From positions 248,001 to 312,000 of the forward strand of contig CAVTEM010000002.1 of NCBI GenBank assembly GCA_963733845.1: a DNA stretch of 64,000 nt, in the 5' to 3' direction. The notes below the pieces were generated by a model. That model did not search any database. It was not told the DNA's origin and saw only the letters and a program-made list of their open reading frames with translations. The position numbers and the translations under genes were made by a program. The stretch comes from DATFQE01 sp963733845. GTDB taxonomy: Bacteria; Actinomycetota; Thermoleophilia; Gaiellales; Gaiellaceae. Each line of letters opens with the position of its first letter. The stretch's first letter is position 1. Positions 51,439 through 61,256 of the stretch are shown here, one piece after another.

Positions 51439-52223
51439 GCACGGAGAAGTCGCTCACGTACACGTCGTACCTCGCGCTCGAGGAGATCCTCGGCGCGCAG
51501 CGGCCGCGCTCCGACGAGCACGACGAGATCCTCTTCATCGTCGTCCACCAGGTCTACGAGCTCTGGTTCAAGCAGCTGATCCACGAGCTCCTCTACCTCC
51601 AGCGGATGCTGGAGGAGGGCAAGGAGGCGCGAGCTTCGGCGACGTTCAAGCGCCTGCTCACGATCCTGAAGCTCGTCGTCGCACAGCTCGACGTGATCGA
51701 GACGATGACGCCGGTGCAGTTCCTCGCGTTCCGCGAGCGGCTCGAGTCGGCGTCGGGCTTCCAGTCCGGCCAGTTCCGCGAGCTCGAGGCGATCCTGGGC
51801 CGCCGCGACCCCGGCGTCCTGCACGCCTACCACGAGGGGAGTGTCGACCACGAGCGCGTGAGGGCGGCGATGGAGCGGCCGTCCCTCTACGACTCGTTTC
51901 TTCGCTACCTGGCCGCGAAGGGCTACGAGATCCCGGCCGAGGTGCTGGAGCGGGACGTGACGCAGCCGGTGGCCGAGTCCGAGGGCGTGCAGCGCGCCCT
52001 GCTGCGCGTGTACGGCGACGACGCCGCGCCCGCGGGGGTCGCCGAGCGGATGGTCGACTTCGACGAGGGCCTCATGGAGTGGCGCTACCACCACGTGAAG
52101 ATGGTCGAGCGGACGATCGGCTCGCGCCCCGGCACGGGCGGCTCGCCCGGCGCCGCCTACCTGCGCGAGACGCTGCACAAGCCGTTCTTCCCGGACCTCT
52201 GGGCCGTCCGCGCCGAGCTTTGA
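51435..52223 (+). CDS. kynA: Tryptophan 2,3-dioxygenase
   Basis: 262 residues; the bacterial enzyme is about 280. TDO motifs: LTYTSYLALEEIL, DEILFIVVHQVYELWFKQLIHEL, VIETMTPVQFLAFRERLESASGFQSGQFRELE and WRYHHVKMVERTIGSRPGTGGSPGAAYL, which includes the proximal haem His. It opens the indole ring of L-tryptophan with O2 to give N-formylkynurenine. Overlaps the ACAD stop and the kynureninase start by 4 bp each, so the whole run 44115-53362 looks like one operon. No kynurenine formamidase gene is in the window. Confidence 0.95.
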   Translation: MSTEKSLTYTSYLALEEILGAQRPRSDEHDEILFIVVHQVYELWFKQLIHELLYLQRMLEEGKEARASATFKRLLTILKLVVAQLDVIETMTPVQFLAFRERLESASGFQSGQFRELEAILGRRDPGVLHAYHEGSVDHERVRAAMERPSLYDSFLRYLAAKGYEIPAEVLERDVTQPVAESEGVQRALLRVYGDDAAPAGVAERMVDFDEGLMEWRYHHVKMVERTIGSRPGTGGSPGAAYLRETLHKPFFPDLWAVRAEL

Positions 52224-53362
52224 TCGACCCGGCCGCGCTCGCGCCGCACTACTCGGCGTTCCGGGTCTCGGAGCGACTGCTCCTGACCGGCCACTCGCAC
52301 CAGGCCTGGCCGGACGTGGGCCGTGAGGGCGTGCTCGAGGCCTGGGACGACGCCGCACTCCACGCCGACGAGAAGTGGGAGCGCGCCTTCGCGAAGGCCG
52401 AGCGCGTGCGCGACGGCTTCCGCGCCCTGCTCGGCGAGCCCGATGCCGAGCTCGCGCTCGACCAGAACACCTTCGGGCTCGTCACGCGCTTTCTGTCCGC
52501 GCTCGACTTCGACCGCCGGCCGAGGCTGGTCACCAGCGACGGCGAGTTCCACACCCTGCGCCGTCTGCTCGCGCGGCTGGGCGAGCAGGGGCTCGAGGTC
52601 GTCCGCCTGCCCGCGCACCCGGCCGAGACCCTTGCCGAGCGCCTGGCGGCGGAGGCCGACGATCACACCTCGGCGGTGCTGGTCTCGGCAGTCCTGTTCG
52701 GCGATTCGCGGCTCGTGCCCGGGCTCCGCGAGCTCGCGTCCGCCTGCGAGGCGGTTGCGCGTCGAGCTGCTCGTCGACGCCTACCACGCGCTCGGCTGCG
52801 TCCCCTTCGAGCTCCCCTCGGAGGCGACCTGGGTCGTCGGCGGCGGCTACAAGTACCTCCAGCTCGGCGAGGGCAACTGCTTCCTCCGGCTTCCGCCCCA
52901 CGCTGACGAGCTGCGGCCAGTCTTGACCGGCTGGTACGCGGAGTTCGCGGAGCTCGCGGCCGAGCGGACGCCCGGTGCGGTCGAATACCCGCGCGGCGGC
53001 GCGCGCTTCGCCGGCGCGACCTACGACCCGACGAGCCACTACCGCGCCGCGCGCGTCTTCGACTTCTTCGAGGCGCAGGGCCTGACACCCGAGCGGCTCC
53101 GCGAGCGCTATCTGCACCAGACGACGCTCCTCTGCTCGGGGGCTTGTCGACCTCGGCCTCGACGGCGGACCTCGACCGGGAGCCGTACGGCGGCTTCGTC
53201 GCGGTCGAGCTCGACGGCGCCGAGGAGGTGAGCCGCCGCCTGGCCGCAGCCGGCGTGCTGACCGACAGCCGGGGGCACCACCTCCGGCTCGGGCCGGCTC
53301 CGTACGTCTCGGACGACCAGCTCGCCGATGCCCTCGATCGCCTCGGCGAATGCCTCGCGTGA
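52220..53362 (+). CDS. kynU: Kynureninase (two frame breaks)
   Basis: Starts at a TTG (52220) overlapping the dioxygenase stop. First frame: LLTGHSHQAWPDVGREG, LALDQNTFGLVTRFLSAL, LVTSDGEFHTLRRLLARL. After a shift near 52757: ELLVDAYHALGCVPFEL, the PLP-Lys motif WVVGGGYKYLQLGEGNCF, TGWYAEFAELAAERT. After a shift near 53145: LVDLGLDADLDREPYGGFVAV and RLGPAPYVSDDQLADALDRL. About 380 residues, in line with KynU. Converts kynurenine to anthranilate and alanine. Fold-type I PLP enzymes of the cysteine-desulfurase group are the alternative, but the kynA neighbour decides. Confidence 0.85.
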
Positions 53363-54619
53363 TCACCGAGTCAGCCGGTACACGTGGACGCCCCAGCGGG
53401 GGAACGCGTCCGCGAGCACTCCGCCCGAGACCGACACCGAGCGGCCCTCGGTGTAGACCTCTGCGAGGGTCGCCGCCGGCGGCAGCCCTCCGATCGACAC
53501 GGGTTGCGTCTCCTCCCCGCTCCGCGTCGCGATCACCCAGAGATCGCCGCCCGCGCCGCGGCGGCTGATCGCCTGCACGGTCGGATCGCTCGTCGGCAAC
53601 ACGACGGTCGTCGCGGGGTTCACGAGCGCCGGGGCGAGCGGGCTGATCGCGCCGAGCTCGCGGACGAGCGGCTCGAGCACGTCCTCCCAGTACGTCCAGT
53701 TCCAGCGGTACCGCTCGTCGAGGTCGCTCCAGCACTGGGGCAGGTTGCCGCCGTAGAAGGCGAGGCTGCGAGCTCCGTTGAGGATCGCCGTGTACGCCAT
53801 GTACCGCTGCTCGGCCCAGGAGGGCAGCGCGAAGTTGCCGTGCGCGTCGTAGCTCCAGCGCCAGCAGATGCCGAGCGTCGTCCAGACGGCCCGGCTCGGC
53901 GTCGCCCAGGCGAGGATGTCCGTCCAGCGGCCGACCTCCCGCAGATCGGGATCCGGGTTGCCGAGCGACACCGGGTAGTGGTTGACGCCGTGGACGTCGG
54001 TGACGCGGCTGTACCGCGCGAGCTCAGGGCCGGACCCGCGAGCGGGCTGCACGGTCACCCAGAGGTGATCCGAGTCCGCGGGCCGCTTGCCCTCGCACCA
54101 GCGGCGGTCGCCGCGGGAGGTGGCGATGCAGTACGCGAAGCGGAGCGACGGCACGGTCGTGCGGTACCGCCAGGGCTCGTCAGCCCCCTTCCACATCGCG
54201 ATCGCGCTCGCCGACGGATCCGCCTCGAGCGACGCGATCACCTTGCGCAGCAGCGCCGCCCGCCAGGTGCCGGGCCTGGCCCGGCTCAGTGCCGCGAGGT
54301 TGACCCAGGTGTAGAGCCCATGTGCGGCCGCCTCCTGGTTCCACGCGATCGCGTCGGCGATGTCGGCGCCCGTCCAGGTGCTGCCCGCAGGCCCGGTCTT
54401 CAGCACGTTGATCCCCGCGGCGGCCACCTCCGAGAGGGCGTCCGCGCCCGCCGGGGTCGTCGTTCCACGCTCCGGGCCCTTGGCGAGCACGAGCGGGAAG
54501 ACCTTGCGGCCGTCGAGCAGAACCGTGCCGTTGCGGTCGAGCCGTGTCGTCGCCCCGGACGCGCCGAAGGGCATCGCGAGCGCGATCAGAGCAAGGACGG
54601 CTGCGAGACGGCAGAGCAA
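53363..54619 (-). CDS. Secreted glycoside-hydrolase-like protein, copy 2
   Basis: 418 residues with signal peptide (LLCRLAAVLALIALAMPFGASG) from a TTG. Nearly co-linear with the domain at 39686-41333: VLLDGRKVFPLVLAKGPERG, AIAMWKGADEPWRYR, VTDVHGVNHYPVSLGNPDPDL, LNGARSLAFYGGNLPQCW, and GGDLWVIATRSGEETQPVSI. The recurring acidic and His residues suggest a (beta/alpha)8 enzyme acting on polysaccharide; no family assigned. Lacks the Pro-rich linker and basic tail of copy 1. Its stop abuts the kynureninase stop. Confidence 0.62.
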   Translation of the reverse strand: MLCRLAAVLALIALAMPFGASGATTRLDRNGTVLLDGRKVFPLVLAKGPERGTTTPAGADALSEVAAAGINVLKTGPAGSTWTGADIADAIAWNQEAAAHGLYTWVNLAALSRARPGTWRAALLRKVIASLEADPSASAIAMWKGADEPWRYRTTVPSLRFAYCIATSRGDRRWCEGKRPADSDHLWVTVQPARGSGPELARYSRVTDVHGVNHYPVSLGNPDPDLREVGRWTDILAWATPSRAVWTTLGICWRWSYDAHGNFALPSWAEQRYMAYTAILNGARSLAFYGGNLPQCWSDLDERYRWNWTYWEDVLEPLVRELGAISPLAPALVNPATTVVLPTSDPTVQAISRRGAGGDLWVIATRSGEETQPVSIGGLPPAATLAEVYTEGRSVSVSGGVLADAFPRWGVHVYRLTR

Positions 54620-54692
54620 ACCCGAGCTAATCTTCGCTCAACCCCCGGCCTGTGTGGATGTCCCTCGCCGTGGGTATCGACCCCCAGAAGCG

Positions 54693-55625
54693 ATGAGCAC
54701 CACCGCGTTCGCACACGAAGCGTTGCTGTACTCGGGCGACGACGGGTTCCTCGAAGGCACGATGCCGTTCGTACGCGAGGGCCTGGCCGCCGAGGAGCCG
54801 ATGCTGCTCGTCCTCAGCGCCGCGAAGCTCGAGCGGATCCGGGCCGAGCTGAACGGCGACGGGGACCGGATCCTGTTCGCCGACATGGACGAGATCGGTT
54901 CCAACCCGGCTCGGATCATCCCGGCCTGGCGCCGCTTCCTCGACGCTCACGGTGTGAACGGCCGCCCGGTGCGCGGGATCGGCGAGCCGATCTGGCCCGG
55001 GCGCAGCCCCGACGAGCTGGTGGAGTGCCAGCGGCACGAGGCCCTGCTGAACGTGGCCTTCGCGTACGCGCCTGCGTTCAGGCTCCTCTGCCCGTACGAC
55101 ATCACCGCCCTCGACGCCGCCGTAGTGGACGAGGCGGCGCGAAGCCACCCGTTCCTGGTCGAGGACGGCGTCCAGCGCGCCAGTGCCGGCTATCGCGGCC
55201 TGTTCGCGATCGCCGCGCCCTTCGCCGAGCCCCTGCCCGCACCGCCGGCCTCGGCCCGCGAGCTTCCGTTCGACGATGCATCGCTCCCTGCCGTGCGCCA
55301 GCTCGTGGCCGCACGCGCCGCCGAAGCCGGCTTCGGTCACACGCGCACCCGGGACCTCGTCCTCGCGGTCAACGAAGTGGCGACGAACAGCATCATCCAC
55401 GGAGGCGGCTCGGGGACGCTGCGGGTCTGGACGGACACGCGCTGGCTCGTCTGCGAGCTCGAGGACGGCGGCCGCATCGTGGACCCGCTCGCCGGCCGCA
55501 GGGAGCCGAGGCCCGGGCAGGAGGACGGCCGCGGGCTCTGGATCGCCAACCAGGTCTGCGACCTGGTTCAGGTGCGGACGTTCGAGGCGTCGAGCATCGT
55601 GCGTCTGCACATGCGCCGCGACTAG
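54693..55625 (+). CDS. MEDS-domain sensor with HATPase (anti-sigma/serine-kinase-like) domain
   Basis: 310 residues from the ATG at 54693. N-terminal MEDS domain (about 1-180): HEALLYSGDDGFLEGTMPFVREGLAAEEPMLLVL, PARIIPAWRRFLD, RGIGEPIWPGRSPDELVECQRHEALLNVAF, LCPYDITAL. C-terminal GHKL ATPase (about 205-310): LAVNEVATNSIIHGGGSGTLRVW and VDPLAGRREP, then DGRGLWIANQVCDLVQV. This combination is common in Actinobacteria and acts on sigma or anti-sigma-factor partners. It is next to a secreted protease gene that it may control. Confidence 0.87.
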   Translation: MSTTAFAHEALLYSGDDGFLEGTMPFVREGLAAEEPMLLVLSAAKLERIRAELNGDGDRILFADMDEIGSNPARIIPAWRRFLDAHGVNGRPVRGIGEPIWPGRSPDELVECQRHEALLNVAFAYAPAFRLLCPYDITALDAAVVDEAARSHPFLVEDGVQRASAGYRGLFAIAAPFAEPLPAPPASARELPFDDASLPAVRQLVAARAAEAGFGHTRTRDLVLAVNEVATNSIIHGGGSGTLRVWTDTRWLVCELEDGGRIVDPLAGRREPRPGQEDGRGLWIANQVCDLVQVRTFEASSIVRLHMRRD

Positions 55626-55681
55626 CTCCCACGGAGCGCAAGTGCGCTCGCCGACGTGCGACGAGTGCCGTCGGCTCCCGC

Positions 55682-55709
55682 TTGATCCCGATCTCGAAAG
55701 CGATATAGG
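55682..55709 (+). promoter_or_regulatory. Promoter of the giant protease gene
   Basis: TTGATC (55682-55687), 16-bp spacer, TATAGG (55704-55709), about 60 bp before the ATG at 55770, with AGAGGGGAGAGAG as ribosome site. The 144-bp gap after the MEDS gene contains no other gene. Confidence 0.55.
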
Positions 55710-55769
55710 GTCGCGCTTCCGGCGATCCACGGCCGCCAACTCAACGTGGCTCGGAGAGAGGGGAGAGAG

Positions 55770-58700
55770 ATGAAGGGCTCGCGTGACGACGGGCGCCGCG
55801 CGCGGCGCAATGGGGCGTTCGTAACTGCAGGTCTTGCGCTGGCGCTCGTCCTGGCCGTCAGCGTGTCTGCGGCGACGGTTCCGACGAAGAACCGAATCCG
55901 CGACAGACGCTGAAGCAGCTGCGTCAGATCAAGGATCTCGCCGGGACGAAGCACTTCTGGACCCGGAGCGCCAGGCCCGGCAAGGTGCGCGGGAAGAAGG
56001 TCGGCGTCCAGGCCAACCGGTTCCGCACGGTCAACCTGAACGCGGCCCGCCTGCGGTCCGTGCTCGCCCGCGCGCCGCGCGAGTTCACGGTCGCCGCCCG
56101 CCGGCGCCCTCTCGTCGTCTCGCTGCCGGCTCCCAACGGGGCCTTTCAGCGTTTCGCGATCGCGCAGTCGGCGATCATGTCGCCCGGCCTCGCGAAGCGT
56201 CACCCCGAGATCAAGACCTACCGCGGCGTCGGCCTCACCGACCCGACCGCGACCATCCACGCCGACCTGAGCCCGCTGGGCTTCCACGCCTCGGTGCGCT
56301 CCTCCCACGGCGCGTGGTACATCGACCCGTACTTCATCGGCCGCACCCCGTCCGTGTACGCGAGCTACTACGGCCGGGACGCGAGGAACGCCAACGCCAC
56401 GTTCGTGGAGCGCGAGTCTCACCTCGCCGAGCTCTCGGTGGACAAGGGCTACTACCACGCCTCCGACACGCGTCACGCTCCGAGGCTCCGGCTTCGCCGA
56501 GAACGGCTCGATCAGCATCGAGATCAGCGACCCGCAGGAGGACGCCGCCACGCGGACCGTGACGGCGACCGCCGACTCCGAGGGCTCCTTCGAGACCTCC
56601 TTCGTCGCCGACCCGGACGGGAAGCTCGACGTTCGCATCGTCGTGGCCTCCGACGGGACTTCCGAGGCGCACGCGAGCTACCAGGTCGTCCGCGACGACG
56701 ATCCGACGAGCGACCCGCCGACGGGGCCCGAGCTGCGGAACTACCGCCTCGCGCTGATCACCGACCCGGGCTACTCGACGTTCTTCGGCGGCCCGGCCAA
56801 CGTGACGGCCGCGAAGGTCGCGCTGATGAACCGCGTGAACCAGGTCTACCAGGACGACCTGACCATCCGCATGCAGCTGATCGCGAACAACGACCTGCTC
56901 AACCTCAACGACTACGGCCTGGCGGTCGCGCCGAACGGGCCGTGCGGAGCCGCCGGCTGCTTCACGCAGGCGCAGGTCCTCGGCTGCTCGACCGGCCGCA
57001 ACCGGATCGTGATCGGCCAGATCATCGGCGCCGGCAACTACGACGTCGGCCATCTCGCGCTCGGCCAGCCGGGCGGAGGCGTCGCCGGCCTCGGCGTCGT
57101 CGGCCGCCAGAACAAGGCAGCCGGCTGCACCGGCCTCGCCACGCCGGTCGGCGACTTCTTCGCGATCGACTACGTGGCGCACGAGATCGGGCACCAGTTC
57201 TCGGGCAACCACACGTTCAACGGCAACCAGCTCAACTGCTCGGGCGGCAACCGCAACGCGTCGACCTCGGTCGAGCCGGGCAGCGGCTCCTCGATCCAGG
57301 CGTACGCGGGCATCTGCCTCACCGACGACCTGCAGCCGCACAGCGACCCGTACTTCTCGCAGCGCAGCCAGCAGGAGATGACGACCTACGTGGCGTCGAC
57401 TCAGGCGCCGATCAACGAGGTGCAGACCGTCGCCCTGCGGCACTTCGGCGGCGGCAACGAGGTCCAGGTCGCGACGCTCGGCCCGGGCTTCTCGGCCGCG
57501 TCGACCGTGGCGCCGCTGACCTCGGCGATCAATGCGGTGCCGAGCGCGACCTCGCGCGGCGGCGCCATGCAGGAAGGGAGCACGGTGACGATCGCGACCG
57601 CGGCGGCCCACTCGCTGCAGCCGGGCGACGTGGTCACGATCTCCGGCGTCACGGAGCCGGGCTACAACGGCACGTACACGCTCACGGCCGTCCCGACCTC
57701 GCGCTCGTTCCAGTACACCAGCGGCGTCACCGGCCTACCCGTGTCCGGCGGCGGTACGGTCACCCCGGCGGTGCCGGGCGCGAGCTCGGTCGGCACGACC
57801 GCCACGATCCGGACGACCGTCCCGCACAACCGGTCGGTCGGCGACGTCGTGACGATCACGACCGGCGGCGGCTACGCAGGCACGTTCGCGATCACTGCCG
57901 TCCCCACGCCGCGGACGTTCCAGTACGAGCTGCCCGCCCCCGGCAACCTCGCCAGCACCGGCGGCGGCACGTCCACGTACTTCTCGCCGTTCCGGCTCCG
58001 GATCGGCGGCAACGACTCCGAGGTCGTCGGCACCCTGGCGCTGCCGTACAACAACGCCAGCCTGACGACCGCGATCAACGGCATCGCCGGCTTCCCCGGC
58101 ACGGCGACCGTGACCGGTGCGGCCACGACCGGCTTCACGGTCACCTACACCGACGCGTCCGCCGGCATCGACGTCCCGAACGTCGAGGTCGTCGGGCTCA
58201 GCTGTGGCGGCTGCTTCTCCTCGGTCGAGGAGACGAACCACGGCGGAGCGATCGACTCGTTCCGGTTGAACTACAACGGCACGCTCTCCGATCCGATCGT
58301 CAACGGCACCAACTACACGGCGGCGGCGATCGACGCCGCGATCGAGGCAATGCTGCCCGCGGGCGGCACGGTCACGGTCGCCGGCTTCGGCGGCGGCGGC
58401 TTCAACAACACCGGCTTCCAGGTCACCTACGGAGGCACGCTCGCCGCGCTCAACAACGCGGTCACGCTCGGCGTCGAGGACTTCACGCCCGGCGCTTCCG
58501 GGTTCACCGCCGAGACCGACAAGGGCGGCGCGGTCGACAACGGCGGCACGATCACGCCGACCGGCAACACCTGGCCGACCGTCACCGTCCCGCCGGCCGG
58601 ATTCGCGATCCCGCTGCGGACGCCGTTCGCGCTCACGGGGAGCGCCACGGACGCCGAGGGCGACACGCTCGTCTACTCGTGGGAGCAGAACGACCGCGGC

Positions 58701-60227
58701 GCCGCGGCCGGCACGTCGCTCCTGAACAACGTCAAGACGAACGGGCCGCTGTTCGCGATGTTCCCGAAGTCGGCCCCGATCAGCGAGTCGGACACGCTCC
58801 AGTACAACTCGCCGAACGAGAACCACCTGACCACGAGCCCGACGCGGGTCTTTCCCGACCTGCAGCAGATCCTGGACAACAACACGAACGCCGACACCGG
58901 GGCCTGCCCGGCGGGGCCGATCGCACCGCCCGTGCCGATCCCGGTCAAGGAGTGCTTCTCGGAGTTCCTGCCGACCTCCGACTACGTCGGCTTCGCGGGC
59001 ACGAACGCAGGCCCGCCGCCGGAACTGCACTTCCGCTTCACGGCGCGCGACCTGCGCGTCGGCGGCGGCGGCAACAGCGCGGCCGACCTGACGCTGACCC
59101 TGGCGCCGGCCACCGGCCCGTTCCTCGTCACGGCGCCGAACTCGGCCGTGACGTACCCGGGCGGCTCGACGCAGACGGTCACGTGGGACGTCGCCGGCAC
59201 GAACCTGCCACCGATCGGCACGACCGACGTGAAGATCAGCCTGTCCACGGACGGCGGGCTCACGTACCCGATCGTCCTGGCGGCGAGCACGGCGAACGAC
59301 GGCTCCGAGGCCCTGACGATCCCGAACGTGGCGACCGATGACGCCCGCGTGAAGGTCGAGGCGATCGGCAACGTCTTCTTCGACGTCTCGAACGCCAACT
59401 TCACGATCACCGACACGGTCAAGCCGACGATCACGGCGACCGTCACGCCGCCCGCGAACGCGGCGGGTTGGCACAACACCAACCCGACGATCACGCTGAC
59501 GGCCACCGACGACGCGGCCGGCTCCGGGATCAAGAGCATCACCTACTCGGCCACCGGCGCCCAGACGATCCCGTCGACGACGGTGAACGCCGCCACGACG
59601 AATGTCGTCATCAACATCGAAGGCACGACGACGTTGAGCTTCTTCGCGACCGACAACGCGGGCAACACGAGCGATGTCGGCAGCGTCACGATCAAGCTCG
59701 ACAAGACCGCGCCGGAGGCGTACCTCCGCTTCGACCCGGCGACGCGGGACGTCGTGCTGTTCGGCCGCGACGGCCTCTCGGGCACGCCGGCCGGCGTGGT
59801 CGCGCCGTCCAGGGTCCAGCGCGTGATCACGGGCGACCGGAACCTGCGGGTGGAGATCCGGACCTACGACCTGGCCGACGCTGCGGGCAACACGCTGCAG
59901 CTGATCGACTCGGTCGGGCTGACCAGCACGGACGTGGCGGCCGGGATCCAGACGCTGCAGTACAAGGGCGGCGCGGTGACGCGTCCGGCCTACAGCCTGA
60001 TCTCGGCGCAGTGGAAGCTGAAGAAGAACGTGATCGACGAGCTCAAGCAGACGTTCGTCGTCACGTTCCCGTCGCAGACCGCCAACACGGCCTGGACGGC
60101 GAAGAGCAACCAGACGAAGCTGACGACGACCGTCGGCGGCGTCACCCAGACGACGACGGTGGCGGGGATGCTGCTGCCCAGGCTCGCCACGAACAACGGC
60201 GCGCTCGCCGTCGAGACGACGCCGTAG
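55770..60227 (+). CDS. Giant secreted reprolysin-like zinc metalloprotease (two frame breaks)
   Basis: About 1,485 residues when joined. Signal peptide GAFVTAGLALALVLAVSVSAA, then a frame shift near 55910, a prodomain-like part (about 56000-56470) and a second shift near 56475. An Ig-like segment (GSISIEISDPQEDAATRTVTA) precedes the catalytic domain: YRLALITDPGYSTFFGGPAN and the zinc motif VAHEIGHQFSGNHTFNG. The C-terminal half is beta-repeat: two copies of a module with PGDVVTISG...YNGTYTLTAVPT and VGDVVTITT...YAGTFAITAVPT, further GG-rich modules, and a final Ig-like domain with FFATDNAGNTSDVGSVTIKLDKTAPEA. Confidence 0.85.
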
Positions 60228-60234
60228 CGCTCAC

Positions 60235-60266
60235 GTGGAGGGCCGGCCGCGCGGCCGGCCCTCCAC
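60235..60266. terminator. Bidirectional terminator-like hairpin
   Basis: A perfect 32-bp palindrome, arms GTGGAGGGCCGGCCGC, 8 bp after the protease stop and between two convergent genes (stops at 60227 and 60299). No strong T-run, so efficiency is uncertain, but placement fits termination from both sides. Confidence 0.7.
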
Positions 60267-60298
60267 CATTACGTCTGCGACGCGTAGCGGGCTACTGC

Positions 60299-61168
60299 TC
60301 AGCCGATCTCGCCGAGGGCCGGCACGTGCGCGAGCTTGTCGGGGTTCAGCACCGACCTGACCGCCACGACCACGCCCTCGGCGACCTCGAGCCCGGCGAC
60401 CCAGAGCGCGCGGCCGTCCGGCTCGTGGAACACGAGACCGGGCTCGCCGTTGACGAGCGCGGGCCGGTGCACGATCCCGCGCTCGGCGGCCTGGCGCCCC
60501 CAGCCGATCAACGCCTTCGCCACGCGCTCGGCGCCGACGAGTGGGACCGGCATGGCCGGCGCCTTGCCACCACCGTCCCCGTAGACGGTCGCATCGGGCG
60601 CGAGCAGCGCCATCAGCCCCTCGGTGTCGCCCTCCTCCCAGGCCGCGATGAAGCGGCGCGCGACCTCCTCCCGCTCCTCCCGGGAGACGTCGAAGCGACG
60701 CCTGCCCTCCTCGATGTGCCGGTGCGCGCGGGCGAGGATCTGCCTGCAGTTGGCGGGGCTCTTGCCGACGATCCCCGCGACGTCCTCGTAGGGGTAGTCG
60801 AACACCTCGCGCAGGAGGAACACCGCCCGCTCGACGGGAGAGAGCTTCTCGAGCAGGTGCAGGAACGCCAGGGAGAGTGAGTCGGCGGTCTCGGCGTGCC
60901 TCACCGCCTCGTCCTCGACGAGCGGCTCCGGCAGCCACTCGCCCGGATAGACCTCGCGGCGGGCGCGGGCGGAGCGCAGCTGGTCGATCGCAAGCCTCGT
61001 CGTCACCGTTGCCAGGTACGCCTTGGGCGACTCCGGATCGGCGTCGGCTTCGTGGTAGCGCAGGAACGTTTCCTGGACGACATCCTCGGCCTCCGCGACC
61101 GAGCCGAGCATGCGGTAGGCGATCGCGAACAGGTACGGACGCAGCTCCTCGTGGCTTTCCATCGCCAT
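60299..61168 (-). CDS. ECF41-family RNA polymerase sigma factor
   Basis: 289 residues from the ATG at 61168, with a second ATG at 61162. Sigma2: YLFAIAYRMLGSVAEAEDVVQETFLRYH; the linker contains YPGEWLPEPL; sigma4: LSPVERAVFLLREVFDYPYEDVAGIVGKSPANCRQILARAHRHI. A SnoaL-like C-terminal domain of about 110 residues carries the ECF41 signatures DGGGK and NPDKL, which act as a built-in regulator in place of a separate anti-sigma factor. Its divergent neighbour is a COE-type epimerase, the usual ECF41 target. Confidence 0.93.
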   Translation of the reverse strand: MAMESHEELRPYLFAIAYRMLGSVAEAEDVVQETFLRYHEADADPESPKAYLATVTTRLAIDQLRSARARREVYPGEWLPEPLVEDEAVRHAETADSLSLAFLHLLEKLSPVERAVFLLREVFDYPYEDVAGIVGKSPANCRQILARAHRHIEEGRRRFDVSREEREEVARRFIAAWEEGDTEGLMALLAPDATVYGDGGGKAPAMPVPLVGAERVAKALIGWGRQAAERGIVHRPALVNGEPGLVFHEPDGRALWVAGLEVAEGVVVAVRSVLNPDKLAHVPALGEIG

Positions 61169-61172
61169 TGCA

Positions 61173-61199
61173 GACGGAATAGCAGCTCGGTCTGTGACG
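61173..61199 (-). promoter_or_regulatory. ECF41-type promoter driving the sigma factor gene (autoregulatory, near-leaderless)
   Basis: Reverse strand: CGTCACA (61199-61193), 16-bp spacer, CGTC (61176-61173), one mismatch from the published ECF41 consensus TGTCACA-N16-CGTC. The first ATG is only four bases beyond the -10 element and a second is six bases further, so the transcript would start at or within a start codon. Confidence 0.78.
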
Positions 61200-61200
61200 C

Positions 61201-61227
61201 TGTCACGGCAACCCGCTCTCTCTCGTC
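61201..61227 (+). promoter_or_regulatory. ECF41-type promoter of the epimerase gene
   Basis: TGTCACG (61201-61207), 16-bp spacer, CGTC (61224-61227): matches the ECF41 consensus except for the last -35 base. It overlaps nothing else and lies 30 bp before the ATG at 61257, which has AAGGAG six bases upstream. Directly abuts the divergent -35 at 61193-61199. Confidence 0.82.
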
Positions 61228-61256
61228 TCCTGGTCGAGCAACGAAAGGAGACAGAC

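Noticed and set aside
56559..60227. Separate 1,222-aa protease starting at 56559
   Set aside because: The preceding frame carries signal peptide and prodomain-like sequence; the break at about 56475 is better explained as an indel.
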